64,000 nt of DNA from Paramecium sonneborni. Taxonomy: Eukaryota; Ciliophora; Oligohymenophorea; Peniculida; Parameciidae. Position 1 is the first letter of the stretch. The number at the start of each line of letters is the position of its first letter. Made by a program: the position numbers and the translations under genes. Shown piece by piece: positions 12,055 to 23,608 of the stretch. A model generated the notes under the pieces. The model saw nothing but the letters and a program-made list of their open reading frames with translations, ran no database searches and was not told the origin of the DNA. The stretch covers positions 725,830 through 789,829 of the forward strand of contig CAJJDN010000018.1 of NCBI GenBank assembly GCA_905182985.1, given 5' to 3'.

Positions 12055-12789
12055 TATTATAATAATAATCTTTTAATCCTTATATAAATCCACAATAACA
12101 ATAATTATTGAAGTAATAATAATAATAATAGCAATAATAATAATAATACATTTAACAACAAGATTAGAATTAAAAAAAATAATAATTAGAAGAAGAATAA
12201 GGGATGGTTAATAAGATAACAACAATAAGTAAATCAGTTTTTGAATTTGGAAAGGAATTATTTATGACTTAAGAAGCAAAAGAAGAGAAAATAAAGACTG
12301 AAGTTAGATCTAAAGTTGATATAGAATTATTAAATTAATCTAAAAAACTAATGGAATCCATCAAATAATAAAAATAATTAAATGAAACTTTGATTGAAAC
12401 ATATTAATAATAATCGAGAGTAATGAAGGAAGTCCAATTAGTAGATTAAGATATAAATGATAGTATTCATGCATTAGATTAATAAATGATATAAATGGAA
12501 TAAAAGATTGAGGCATGCGTAACATCTATAAGTTAAATTGAATAGAATAATATTTTAGAGTATTTGTTATTATATATTTAGATTAATATCTGCAGATCCT
12601 TTGAGTAATTAGATTATAGATTTAACAAGCGAAATTTAAGCATAAAAAGAAGGATTATATTATGTTTAGAAGAAGTTTCGATATTAAAATTTGGAATATG
12701 ATTAGTTAATTAAAATAACTAAATAACTGAGTTAGCAAATGTTCGATCAATATTTATTGTTGAGAAAATGTGTAGCTAGTCAATTATGA
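11312..12789 (+). CDS. TSG101: TSG101/Vps23, ESCRT-I subunit
   Basis: ESCRT-I subunit that recognises ubiquitinated cargo and sorts it into multivesicular bodies. After removal of introns of 26, 22 and 25 nt the N-terminus reads as a UEV domain (an inactive E2 fold): LELQGNTVPVSYNNSQFSIF, HLRFQNPHPQVQPYIF, then NFIPSAKNWNQNYKIIDFM. The middle is a long polyglutamine stretch (TAA/TAG/CAA codons, about 11990-12180) and a coiled coil. The last 70 residues form the steadiness box: ADPLSNQIIDLTSEIQAQKE and YDQLIKITKQLSQQMF, matching the TSG101/Vps23 end where an Arg/Lys-rich helix binds other ESCRT-I subunits. An intron (GTATTTGTTATT..TAG, 22 nt) sits just before it. Length is about 470 residues, normal for the family. 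Start ATG 11312, stop TGA 12787-12789. Confidence 0.85.
11990..12185 (+). repeat. Polyglutamine-encoding low-complexity tract in TSG101
   Basis: Runs of TAA with some TAG and CAA, all Gln in this code, in the linker between the UEV domain and coiled coil. A shorter TAA run of the same kind lies in the CCDC17-like gene near 5515-5540 (as TTA on the plus strand) and another in the TTLL gene at about 9216-9290. Confidence 0.85.
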
Positions 12790-12824
12790 ATATTAATATA
12801 TATTTTTAATTAATTAAAAAACAC

Positions 12825-13328
12825 ATGATAGATTATAAAATATTGACAGACCTTGAGGAAAGAAAGACTTAATTTTTAGAAAGATTTATATAAAATAAAT
12901 AAAATAAACAATAAATTTATGATAAGAAGGATAGTAAAACAGAATTAATAATGAGAAAATTAGAAAAGGAACGATTATAAACACCATTTGTATGTTATTA
13001 ATTCAGAGTAAAAAAATTAAGAACTTTTCCAAAAAGAAGTAGTTATAATTCAAATTCATTTATATAAAATTAAAAAACACCTTTTAAAAAATAAACTAAG
13101 TATGAAAGAAATAATAGCAGTTATGATTTTACTTAAAATATAAATTAATTAGTATAAAGCAAAGAAATTGATACTTTATTTAGACCTGTATAGGATAGAA
13201 GATAGAAGACACCTTTAAAAATGAAATTATAATAATTAGAATATGGAAAGAATTATCAAAAATTAGAGGATAAAATAATTGATATGGATAAGAATCCAAT
13301 TAATTTTAAAAAGAATTAATATATCTGA
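12825..13328 (+). CDS. Small basic protein, unknown function
   Basis: A single exon of 167 codons starting at ATG 12825 (MIDYKILTDLEERKTQFLER) and ending at TGA 13326, 36 bp after the TSG101 gene on the same strand. The product is rich in Lys, Arg, Asn and Gln with no Cys cluster or membrane segment. The element KTPFKKQTKYE is echoed later by KTPLKMKLQQLEYGK, a possible short repeat. No family recognised. Steady codon use and the clean start and stop favour a real gene. Confidence 0.6.
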
Positions 13329-13366
13329 AAGTTTTGCCATTATTATGTTATTTTTGATAATAATCA

Positions 13367-16175
13367 TCATAAATAATAAAATGATGACCTTAATTTATTT
13401 ATTGGTTCTGCTTACAATATTTCTACTAAGAACTTAATCATTTTTTAGCAATTCTTAACAATAGCAGGTAGTTTAATAGATCCTGTCCAATTTTAGTAAT
13501 TATAACATTGTCCATAAACAAAATCCTATATATTTTAAATATTATTTAAACTTATAATTATTCCATAGGTATTTTTAATGTATCATAAATTACACGATAT
13601 AATATTGGTTTTGGGCAACCTCTGGAACTATAAACAGGAACTAAAATAAATTCATAATTTTTAGTTGTGATATCACTATCAACAACAGTTCCTGCTGAAG
13701 CATTAAAATATTAATCTCGTTCTTCTCTAAACAATTTAGTAATATTAGTATTTTAAATGTTTATGATAATGATTTAATCTCCAAATTAACATAATTAATT
13801 AGCTGCTAGAATAATTTCTCTTGTTTCATATTATAATAAATGAGATATTGATTCTTCACTTAATCCATCTCTAAAATAAATAAGTTTTTGAGGAAAACAC
13901 CCATTTTCTAATTTATATTATAAAAAGCAAGCTTTCATCATATCTCCAATATCTTTAATAAGACATTTCTCAACAATCTTAGTACTCATTTAACTGTAAT
14001 ATCTTGAATAAGATTTATCTACACTTGAAAGCATTCCTGCAAATTTACTTTTTTCAATAATAACACTAACAATCATAATATTATCAGGCCATTTCTATTG
14101 TTATTTAAACAAATACCTATGGTAATTAAACACTCCATAAACAATTTCCAACTTTATCCATCATTTAAATAGCTAACTTTTGAATTATGGAAAACAATCC
14201 TTTTTTTTATTTAGAAATTGAATCACTCTATACCATTTATGTAAGAACTCCAAACTTTTCAGACATACACATTTTCTTTAATGGTGCATAACAATTTTTC
14301 ATTTATCTATTCAATACTATAACAATCATATTGGTTGTATGTGGAACATTCCTCATAATAGTTTATTCAATTTCAGCAATATAATTTTATCTTTATCCAC
14401 TTAAATAATGACATTATGTTTAAACCCCCATTTTAATTCCATACTTTTATATTATTTCATGAATATTTTAAGTAAATTCTTCACAATCAAAATCATATGG
14501 TGAAATTATTGCTATTCTAACTTCATATCTTTTGATAAAAGCAGATTAATTATTACAGTTAAATGAAAAATTCTCTTTATCTCCTTAAGGTTAAACATTT
14601 TAATTTCCAAAAATTATATTAGGAGGTCTTAATTATTTGCCTTTTACATATTATGGAACAGTATTAATCTCAATACCAAATTCTTCCTTTAATTTTTACA
14701 TAGTTAATCCAGTCGAAGGTTATCGATTAATTAATTCATATAACATTTTTTTTATCTTTTCAAATCTATCTTTTGGATTAGTTTAACATTCTTTTTATAT
14801 TTATTTTCTAGTAAATTCATTTAGATTATCAGGAACTCCTGCCATAATACATAATTCAGCCACCAAATATACTTTTCTATTACTTTTTGAATCTTCAATT
14901 ACAAGTAAAGGAGCTCTCTTATTTATTATATCATAATTGTATCTTTATTTAAAATATTAATCCATTGTTATCAATATTTATTTTCCTTTTGAATCTGCTA
15001 ATTCTATAGAAAATTCTGCTGTATTTTAATCAAATAGTAAATTATCTACAGAATAAGTTCTATAAGTTCCATAATTTGCTAAAACAAGTTATTTTGTCAT
15101 TATATGAGTTACATATTTTCTCAATTCATCTTTTGCTAACCTATTATTTTATAATTTCAATTTATAACTTATTTGCTTATTCTTTCCAAATTTAATCAAT
15201 ATATTATAAAACTGTTGTCGTTCTTATAATTCTATGACTGATATCAATTTTAAAACTAAATCCTTATTCATTAGTTTAAAAGTTAACAGCAAAACCTGGA
15301 ATTACAGATAATTCAGTTTCTGGTATTGGTTATCTTCTTGATATATCCTAAATTCTTATTAATAACAAATTACATGAAACTTTCTTGTTTTACCATGTTC
15401 TTAATATTTTAAATTTTTGAAAAAATCTTTTATCAAATAATTAAAAAACATTAAAGGTTTATCAGCCTCGATAGGATTAGGATTTTCTAAATCTTATAAA
15501 TTAATGACTTTAACTTTTTTAATCTCTAAAAAGTATTCTTAACTTTAAAAGAATTGATATATAAATATTTACGATTCAAATTTGATAGGTTTTTCTAATT
15601 TAAAATTAAAAGTTGCAGATTCTTTACCTCCAATAATAGTATTACTATAATAAACAAAAGGACCTAAAAATTCTCTTAAAGCTTCTTCTTAACTTTTAAT
15701 GATTTCTCTTTTTAAATTGTTATTTTATCTTATATTTGAAATAAATAGTACGGATCTATAAATGGCAAGAATTTGACTGAATAAACTACTATGATTCCAT
15801 TTCTTTTAGATCTAACACTAAAATTATTAGTAACTAATCTTATTTCTCTAAACTACTATGGATATTATGGACATTTAGTTGGTCTTTTTGGTAAATCTTT
15901 AATAAATGTTAACTTTTGATATTAAATCTTTGTTACTTATCTCATTCCTCTTGTTGTTTAAGGTATATTTGATTCAATCTTTTAATTTTAATCACTTCCT
16001 TATTTATCATCTGTGGATTCTGTCTTTTCTGGGTTTTTATTTCGTCTTTAACTGTTCGATCTTGATCTTGATCTTAATTTCCTATTTAATTATCATTATT
16101 TCTTTATAATTACGAAGAACTACGCGAACTATTAGAACTTGTCGTATGTTTTTAAGAACTTTTTTCAATATTCAT
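13367..16175 (-). CDS. Piwi-family Argonaute protein, divergent and probably slicer-dead
   Basis: Small-RNA-guided protein of the Piwi clade; in Paramecium such proteins act in scan-RNA/IES-linked DNA elimination and in siRNA pathways. The C-terminal half is a clear PIWI domain: KLIYFRDGLSEESISHLLQY, GTVVDSDI, CPKPILYRVIYD, LQDFVYGQCYNYQNWTGSIK and the terminal SSFYYL. The N-terminal part contains FREIRLVTNNFSVRSKRNGI, a typical Argonaute N-domain strand, after a Ser/Asn-rich leader. Short introns, for example GTTTAAATAATA..TAG (26 nt) and GTATTTGTTTAA..TAG (22 nt), restore the domain. The RDG Asp is kept. The first catalytic Asp (usual GxDxxH after the LW.V..P motif) is replaced in MIVSVIIEKSK, and the position of the last catalytic His reads Leu (PILYRV). 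Slicing is therefore unlikely. Start ATG at 16175; N-terminal exon borders are uncertain. Confidence 0.85.
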
Positions 16176-16291
16176 ATAAATGGAACATTTTTACATTGAT
16201 TTTCATTTTATACTACATTATTACTAATTATTTTAGAGATTATTTAATATGTTTATTTATTATAAATTATTTCCAGATAAATTAAATTTAA

Positions 16292-17125
16292 TCACAATTT
16301 TACACTCTCTTTCATTATTATAATTGTATTATAACTAATCTAATCTCTCATTTTTATTCTCTTCATTAAATTATCAATTTATTATTAAATAAGTTAATTT
16401 ATCTTTATTTTTCTTACATTATGCATCAAAAACATAGTCTATATCAAAGACTAAAATAATTATAACTAATATATTTACAATCAATTAAGCATCAATTAAA
16501 AATTATTTATTTTTCAAATCTTGATAAAATGAAGAACTAAAAAATTCTATCATATTTTAATTATCATCCTAATCTATCTCTTCTTCTAAATCTGTTTATT
16601 AACCCTTTTCATTTTTATTTTAAGGATATTCAGTTTGTGTAAACTTTTCAATTTTTATTCCTTTCAATATTTGATTGTCTATTTTCTAATTCTATGAGAT
16701 TAATAATGAAATTTGTTAGCTTTCTTCATATTCTATCATATGAATTTTTGAAACTGGAAATTCTATTTATTATTAATTTTAAATAAGTTGATTTTCATAC
16801 TCCATAATCAATTAATTTAATTTCATATTGTATTAGAGACATTAATTCCAATAAATTATAATATCCAAAAATTCTAGTTCATCTTCCTTATTTTTAAAAT
16901 GTATTTTATTTCTTAAATTTAGAAATATGCTTTTAATTCTAGGGTCAATCTCATCCTGATTAAAATTATCATTTTCTAACTTTTAATCAATCTTCTCTAA
17001 TTTCTACATTTTCTATATATATCCTTATTACATACGAAAACTTAACTTATGAATAAATTCTACTCTTGAGATTCATTATTCTATAGGCTGGATATCAAAA
17101 GTGATTCATTTTAAAGATTTGACAT
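16292..17125 (-). CDS. Coiled-coil protein, unknown
   Basis: Three exons joined by introns of 23 nt (GTATGTAATAAG..TAG) and 28 nt (GTAAATATATTA..TAG). The product is about 260 residues, starts MSNLQNESLLISSLQNESQE and is almost wholly predicted helix with many Gln, Glu and Lys (DELEFLDIIIYWNQCLQYNM; KIDNQILKGIKIEKFTQTEY). TQTEYP and QQTDLEEE resemble the short T/Q peptide motifs that bind dynein light chain, but this is only suggestive. It is followed by about 120 bp to the Piwi start on the same strand. No family recognised. Confidence 0.55.
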
Positions 17126-17392
17126 TATGAAGTGAGGGAAATTTAATTATTAATATAAATTACTATCATTCTTTTTATGTTTCAAATCAAATATTATTCG
17201 AACTGATTTCAAAATTAATATACAATATAATCATCATTTTATCAAAAATCCAAATCAATTAGAGAATATAATTTATTTAATATAATAAAATTTATTTAAG
17301 ATGTGCTAGATGTGTCTAAAGCTATTGGCTATGGGTTATTCAACGAGATCCTGCATTTGCAATAAAAATACCATGTAATTGAAATCAAATAG

Positions 17393-18686
17393 ATGATTAA
17401 ATAATTTATAATTATTTTAAACTAACGAATTAATGAGTTAACATAATAGCAGAATAGATCATCATTTTCTCTCACAATAATATGGTACCATTTTAAACTT
17501 TACAATCTAGAATCATTCAATTAATTCAATAAAGAAAATATATTTAATGAAGTCAATAAGATGATCGAATTGTATAAAAGTCATAATGAGCTAAAAAGTA
17601 ATTTTTACAAATATCCTCATTAGAATGGAAATAACAACCATATCTATCCCCTTAGAAATTAATCTATTCATTACTGACTAAAACTAACACGAAAAATAAA
17701 AATAAAGTTAGTCTATCTTAAAATATTGGTCATAAGAAGTTAACTCATTCCCCTATTTCAATTAAATAGAAATCATTGCCATAATAATCATTACAATGTT
17801 CATTTCATTAACAAAAAAAAGTACTCATTAATATAAATAAAGGCTTAATTTTTTGATAATAATTAAAGAAATCAAAATAAAATATATTGTTAAGAATTTT
17901 CAATCCTGAATAATAAGAACAATTAAAAACTTAATATTATTCATCATAAAAATTCACTAACAGAAAATCTATCTGTTAATTAACCAAGTTATAAGTCATT
18001 AAGTGAAGATACTTTTGATTTTGATGAAAATACTGAAAACACTTATAAACAATAATAATTAACAAATTTTTAATAAGCCATCAAATCTTTATTGAACGAA
18101 TGCAATAATTTAGTCTAAATATCTTAAAGTAATGATTATGAAATTAAGTACAATAATTTACAGTACGAATTGGAATAGATGTTAACTTCAATCCATAAAA
18201 AATCATAAAAATTGATTAATTAATTATAATCTAATGATAAGATTTAAAAACTTTAAGATATTGAGGAAGAATTAAATTCAATCTAAGTGGATATAACTTA
18301 GAATGAATAAAATATTTTAAATAATATGAAGATTAAGCCTTTTAAGTATTTATAATCAAATATCAATTAGGTATATCATGAGTAAATACAAAGATAAATT
18401 ATAGGGTTATTTTTAAATTGTTAAAAACAATGAATTAAATTAGTAAAAACAATTTATAGATGAGAGATTAAAATAATTAACCAAAATTAAAACTATACTT
18501 AATAATTATTTCAATCGTTAAAACAAGTTAGATTCAATATCCTAATCTTAACAATTAAGTTCTCGAAGAAAAATTAAAAATAATGGTAATGTTTATATTT
18601 CATTTGAAAACAAAGAAATGTTTTAAATAGCTGCTTAAAGTGAATAAGGATATTTGTTGGAGTCTCCAAATTTTATACAAAATTGA
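17393..18686 (+). CDS. Coiled-coil protein, unknown
   Basis: Frames are connected by introns of 26 nt (GTAATTTTTACA..TAG), 22 nt (GTACTCATTAAT..AAG) and 34 nt (GTATATCATGAG..TAG). The resulting chain of about 390 residues has a basic Ser/Gln-rich first third, an acidic patch (LSEDTFDFDENTENTYKQQQ) and a long coiled coil (YNNLQYELEQMLTSIHKKSQ; LQDIEEELNSIQVDITQNEQ). It ends in ESPNFIQN at TGA 18684-18686. The start at 17393 is the first in-frame ATG; the frame stays open for about 150 bp upstream without an ATG, so a missed 5' exon is possible. No family recognised. It is divergent from the minus-strand coiled-coil gene ending at 17125. Confidence 0.6.
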
Positions 18687-18970
18687 CAATGCCTATAAAT
18701 TGCAACTAAATTTTATAATATTATTTTTTATCATTAAATAATAACTTTGTAATAGTAATCAATTTTTATAATCGTATTTTATTGCATTAATTTTTCAATT
18801 AGATTAAATAATCTATATATTTAAAGATAATAAATATATTCTTGAGATATGAAAACAATTTATGAAATTTATAAAAAAGTCTTGGCGAATTAGATATAGA
18901 CATAAGATATTTTTGGAATATGCGCATTTTATTTAAAAAAATATATATAAAATTAAATATATCATTAGTT

Positions 18971-20703
18971 ATGGATTAAGAAAGTGAAGAAATAAGAAAT
19001 TCATTTCCAGAATATCTTACAAATACATAAGAAGATGATGAACATGTAAAGATTTTTACATAATTTATAAGCTCCACTAGTGCTTGTAATAATTCGAGAT
19101 TTTGTTAAATAATTACAAAGATGAACAAAATATCTTATCTGCAATTGAATCTAAGATTACTATGGTATTTAATTAAACTCCAATGTAAACAATAATTGAT
19201 TGTTATGAGAATATTGCGAAAGAGTATAATTTATAAGTACAAATGAATTAGAATTTAGACAAAATTGTTTAGAGTCTCTAAATTTCATGATTTAAAATAT
19301 TTGCCATAAATTCCAATATTAAATTAGTATTTGGAAAGTAAAATTAAAAGTGTGCCTTGGCCTATTATTGGTGATGTAAATTCTAATCAATTATAAGAAT
19401 AATTGATTAAATTATATAATTTTAACTATGGGAGAATAGCATTACATGAACTGTTATTATTATGGTTTCCATCTTTAATAAAACCATATTTTAATGTATT
19501 AGATAGTTTGTTAAATATTTAAAGTAAATTAAGTTAGGATGAAAAATATTATTTTGCAATAATGGTAATTTTAAGATTATAATTGATAAATAGGGAGCAG
19601 CAGCATCAGGAAGTGATTAATTATACGATTTATTAATCTAGCATTTTTATTTGAATGAAGGAGAGAAAAATTGGATAGATTTAGGATATGAAAGCATTGA
19701 TGAAAAAATCAAATAATTAGATACTATTTGTAAAATCTTAGTTTAGAAACCTTGGGAATAATCACTTAAAAATACTTTATAATAGATATTGAAAAATAAT
19801 AAGTGGAATAAAAGAGAATTAATATAAGCACTTATGATATTCATTTTTTATAACAATATTGGTTGTTTCTCTTAAGGTAATGGAATACTTAAAGAGATAG
19901 ATTAAACATTTAATTTATCATCTGGTAATACTAGTATAAGTTTTACATTAGCATAAGAATAATAATAATAATAAATTGATTTAACATAAAATGAATATAT
20001 CATTTAAGAATTGAAAAATTAAGCACTTTTAGATGCGAAATAGGATAATCCTAATTATTCATCAGATAAAATAATTTAAGTTAAATCTAAATAATAATCG
20101 ATTGATGAACCTTAAGATATATCTGATTTGGATGAAGAATAATTAATAATTAAATTTAAAGAGAAATTTTAAAAATATTTTACAATAGAGGAAATAAAAG
20201 ATTCTACTGGTTATCAAATATTGCGATTTTCAGTATTGATTGACTTTAATTATAGGAATATAATTTTTAAATGAATAGTTATCCTGTTTTAAAATCGATA
20301 TATCCTGAAGGTGCATAGACAATGCATGATTTTTTGTTAGAAGTGAAATAAATGACTAGAAATACATTTGGGAAGGAATAATAGATCACAACAGCTGCTT
20401 TTAGAAAGGCAATAAGAGTATATGCATAGAATATTTATCGTTATTAACATGATGATATCGATTATTCAACATAGGTATAATAATTATATGAATATGAAGA
20501 TGAATAAATTATTACCTAAAGAACTTAAAGCATTTATAAAAATAGTTAGTCTAACACCTAATTTATTATAGAAGAAACATTTAGAGATAATACCATTGAA
20601 ATTGACTCCAGATGAATTATGTCATATTACATTATTGACTATTGCTGCTAAAATAGAAGTGCAATTGATATATTTATCTAAAGCATTAGTAGATTGTATG
20701 TGA
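18971..20703 (+). CDS. Sestrin family protein
   Basis: Stress-linked regulator; animal sestrins bind GATOR2, sense leucine and repress TORC1. The fold is visible along the gene: ALHELLLLWFPSLIKPYFNV, KYYFAIMGAAASGSDQLYDL, GEKNWIDLGYESIDEKIKQL and CKILVQKPWEQSLKN correspond to the family's helical N-domain. After an acidic linker the C-domain follows: SYPVLKSIYPEGAQTMHDFL, TTAAFRKAIRVYAQNIYRYQ and LTPDELCHITLLTIAAKIEV. Introns include GTAAAGATTTTT..AAG (26 nt), GTAATTTTAAGA..TAG (29 nt, inside the FAIMGAA motif) and GTATAATAATTA..AAG (25 nt); one join near 19280-19310 is unresolved. The reactive Cys of animal sestrin (AAARHQC in human) is Ser here (AAASGS), so peroxiredoxin-linked chemistry is not expected. 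Stop TGA 20701. Confidence 0.85.
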
Positions 20704-20739
20704 AATCTAATAAGTATTTTTATATATTTTAATTAATTA

Positions 20740-21098
20740 ATGCACGGTCCTGATAAGGGGAATTCAGAGAATTGTGATAAATTTAAATAATATATTAACT
20801 ATATTAGTGATTTAGATTTACCAGATCTTACTTTATATCCATCAACAACAGGATATTAAGAATAAAAGAGATGTTTTAAATCATGTGTAAAGGATATGTC
20901 TATATCTTATTTGAACATTGAAGAAGAGTCTTGTTCAAGTACGTGAATCAAAGTAATGTAGAAAATTGTTTATCTAAATATTTATAAGTTTAAATATTTT
21001 TATCTTAAAAAATGACTAATACATTGACTTAAATAGTAACATAGGATCCTTCTATTAAAATAGCATTTAAAAAATCAAATAAATTGTTTGAATAATGA
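20740..21098 (+). CDS. Small TIM chaperone (Tim8/9/10/13 family)
   Basis: Mitochondrial intermembrane-space chaperone that escorts hydrophobic precursors from the TOM complex. Two exons joined by a 23-nt intron (GTACGTGAATCA..TAG) that falls between the twin cysteine motifs. Spliced, the protein has CFKSC, then 15 residues (VKDMSISYLNIEEES), then CSKNC and a KYLQVQIFLSQKM helix. The twin CX3C pair and the conserved Glu before the second motif define the family. Length is about 110 residues, ending at TGA 21096-21098. It starts 37 bp after the sestrin stop on the same strand. The last 79 bases recur at 22315-22393 only because of the duplicated segment described separately. Confidence 0.85.
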
Positions 21099-22313
21099 AT
21101 ATGATAATTATAATTATTAATTTATTAAATTAATGGTGCAGGTATTTCAAGCAAATCTAAGTATTTTCTTCCAATATGTTTCTCCTACATAATTAACTAT
21201 AAACATAGCTTATCCATCAATTCCCATATCAGTTTCATCAAAATTATCTAGTATAAATAGAATTATTACTTTCTTTAGTATTTAAAGCAGGATCAGTAAT
21301 ATAATTTCCAACTCCTTATACATCATTTACCATATAATTGAAATTCGAGATGATATAGGTGTAATAGGTAAATGCTTATGCTAAATGATTTATATCTGAA
21401 TTATTATCATTAATATATCCATAATTATTATTATATCTAACAAATTCCCCAGTAAAATATCTTTCTGCAATCCAAAATGAATCTAAAATATTGAAACATA
21501 ATTTTACTTTTTTTTTCAATGTCTTTTAAAATTAAAAAGTCTGAATATTGGACTTCAGGAATCTTTATAAACATATCAATCTTATCTCTTGCTTCTCTTA
21601 ATTCTCTAATAAATTTTTTCATCAAACATTTTGAAATTAGATAAGATCTACGCTCAAAAATAGTTTATTCTTGACTAGTATATGTGTTATTTCCTATAGG
21701 CATTTTAATAACATATAATTCATCATGATTGTTTTGCCTTTTCATTAAGAATACTTATTTCAATTATCCTTATGCAAATTTTAGATTTTCAATATTATTT
21801 TCAAATGAATCTTATTGCAATTCTACGCTATAAACCTGAAACTTAATAGGAATTGTTTTAACTTCAGGTAATTTATAAAATTAAAATGGATCTTTAATCT
21901 AATTACAAAGAGCCTACATAGCGCCAGCTTATGATCTTTTATTAATTTAAATATTTTTTGATTTTGTACCTGTATTATTAGTTTAAGAAGCTTTTTGAGA
22001 TGCCGAAGAAATTAAATCTACAAGCTCTTCCCAGATTTTACCTTATTATGTATTTTCTAGATCTGCAAACATTAATAATTCTTCTTAATCTGCATTTTAA
22101 TACATTTTTTTTATTTCTTAAAACATAAGTAATGTTATTTGACTAAATAAAGTAGCAACTAAAATTATTTTTGATTCAATAAGTAATTTAATAGCATCTT
22201 CAATATCTTCATCTGGATGGTTATCAGAAACTACTCCATTATATTTTTTTCCATGAGTAGGTGCATCACAAATTAAAATAGCAATTCTGAATGTTTTACT
22301 CTATAACAAATTC
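21020..22313. repeat. Exact duplicate, copy A of pair 1 (likely assembly overlap)
   Basis: This 1294-bp segment is repeated without visible difference at 22315-23608, the copies being separated by one N (22314). It holds the last 79 bases of the small TIM gene, the intergenic spacer and the 3' two thirds of the vWA/alpha-kinase gene, which is cut off at the N. Two contig ends that overlap but were not merged would give exactly this. Confidence 0.95.
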
Positions 22314-22314
22314 N

Positions 22315-23608
22315 TACATTGACTTAAATAGTAACATAGGATCCTTCTATTAAAATAGCATTTAAAAAATCAAATAAATTGTTTGAATAATGAATATGAT
22401 AATTATAATTATTAATTTATTAAATTAATGGTGCAGGTATTTCAAGCAAATCTAAGTATTTTCTTCCAATATGTTTCTCCTACATAATTAACTATAAACA
22501 TAGCTTATCCATCAATTCCCATATCAGTTTCATCAAAATTATCTAGTATAAATAGAATTATTACTTTCTTTAGTATTTAAAGCAGGATCAGTAATATAAT
22601 TTCCAACTCCTTATACATCATTTACCATATAATTGAAATTCGAGATGATATAGGTGTAATAGGTAAATGCTTATGCTAAATGATTTATATCTGAATTATT
22701 ATCATTAATATATCCATAATTATTATTATATCTAACAAATTCCCCAGTAAAATATCTTTCTGCAATCCAAAATGAATCTAAAATATTGAAACATAATTTT
22801 ACTTTTTTTTTCAATGTCTTTTAAAATTAAAAAGTCTGAATATTGGACTTCAGGAATCTTTATAAACATATCAATCTTATCTCTTGCTTCTCTTAATTCT
22901 CTAATAAATTTTTTCATCAAACATTTTGAAATTAGATAAGATCTACGCTCAAAAATAGTTTATTCTTGACTAGTATATGTGTTATTTCCTATAGGCATTT
23001 TAATAACATATAATTCATCATGATTGTTTTGCCTTTTCATTAAGAATACTTATTTCAATTATCCTTATGCAAATTTTAGATTTTCAATATTATTTTCAAA
23101 TGAATCTTATTGCAATTCTACGCTATAAACCTGAAACTTAATAGGAATTGTTTTAACTTCAGGTAATTTATAAAATTAAAATGGATCTTTAATCTAATTA
23201 CAAAGAGCCTACATAGCGCCAGCTTATGATCTTTTATTAATTTAAATATTTTTTGATTTTGTACCTGTATTATTAGTTTAAGAAGCTTTTTGAGATGCCG
23301 AAGAAATTAAATCTACAAGCTCTTCCCAGATTTTACCTTATTATGTATTTTCTAGATCTGCAAACATTAATAATTCTTCTTAATCTGCATTTTAATACAT
23401 TTTTTTTATTTCTTAAAACATAAGTAATGTTATTTGACTAAATAAAGTAGCAACTAAAATTATTTTTGATTCAATAAGTAATTTAATAGCATCTTCAATA
23501 TCTTCATCTGGATGGTTATCAGAAACTACTCCATTATATTTTTTTCCATGAGTAGGTGCATCACAAATTAAAATAGCAATTCTGAATGTTTTACTCTATA
23601 ACAAATTC
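22315..23608. repeat. Exact duplicate, copy B of pair 1
   Basis: Second copy of 21020-22313, offset 1295. This copy joins the intact 5' part of the vWA/alpha-kinase gene and begins with the last bases of the TIM coding sequence, which are non-functional here. The two copies should be treated as one locus. Confidence 0.95.

Noticed and set aside
14041..14220. Alternative Piwi reading with VYGVFNYHRYL as the first catalytic site
   Set aside because: Removing a 22-nt GTATTT..TAG intron gives GNCLWSVQLPQKWPDN, which fits the Piwi LW.V..P motif. Either reading lacks the catalytic Asp.
15906..16109. Plus-strand 67-residue hydrophobic ORF
   Set aside because: Lies antisense to the N-terminal leader of the Piwi gene and has no independent support.
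22314..22314. Recent segmental duplication with two functional gene copies
   Set aside because: Copies are identical, each is truncated exactly at a single N, and only one combination gives a full gene. An assembly overlap explains this better.
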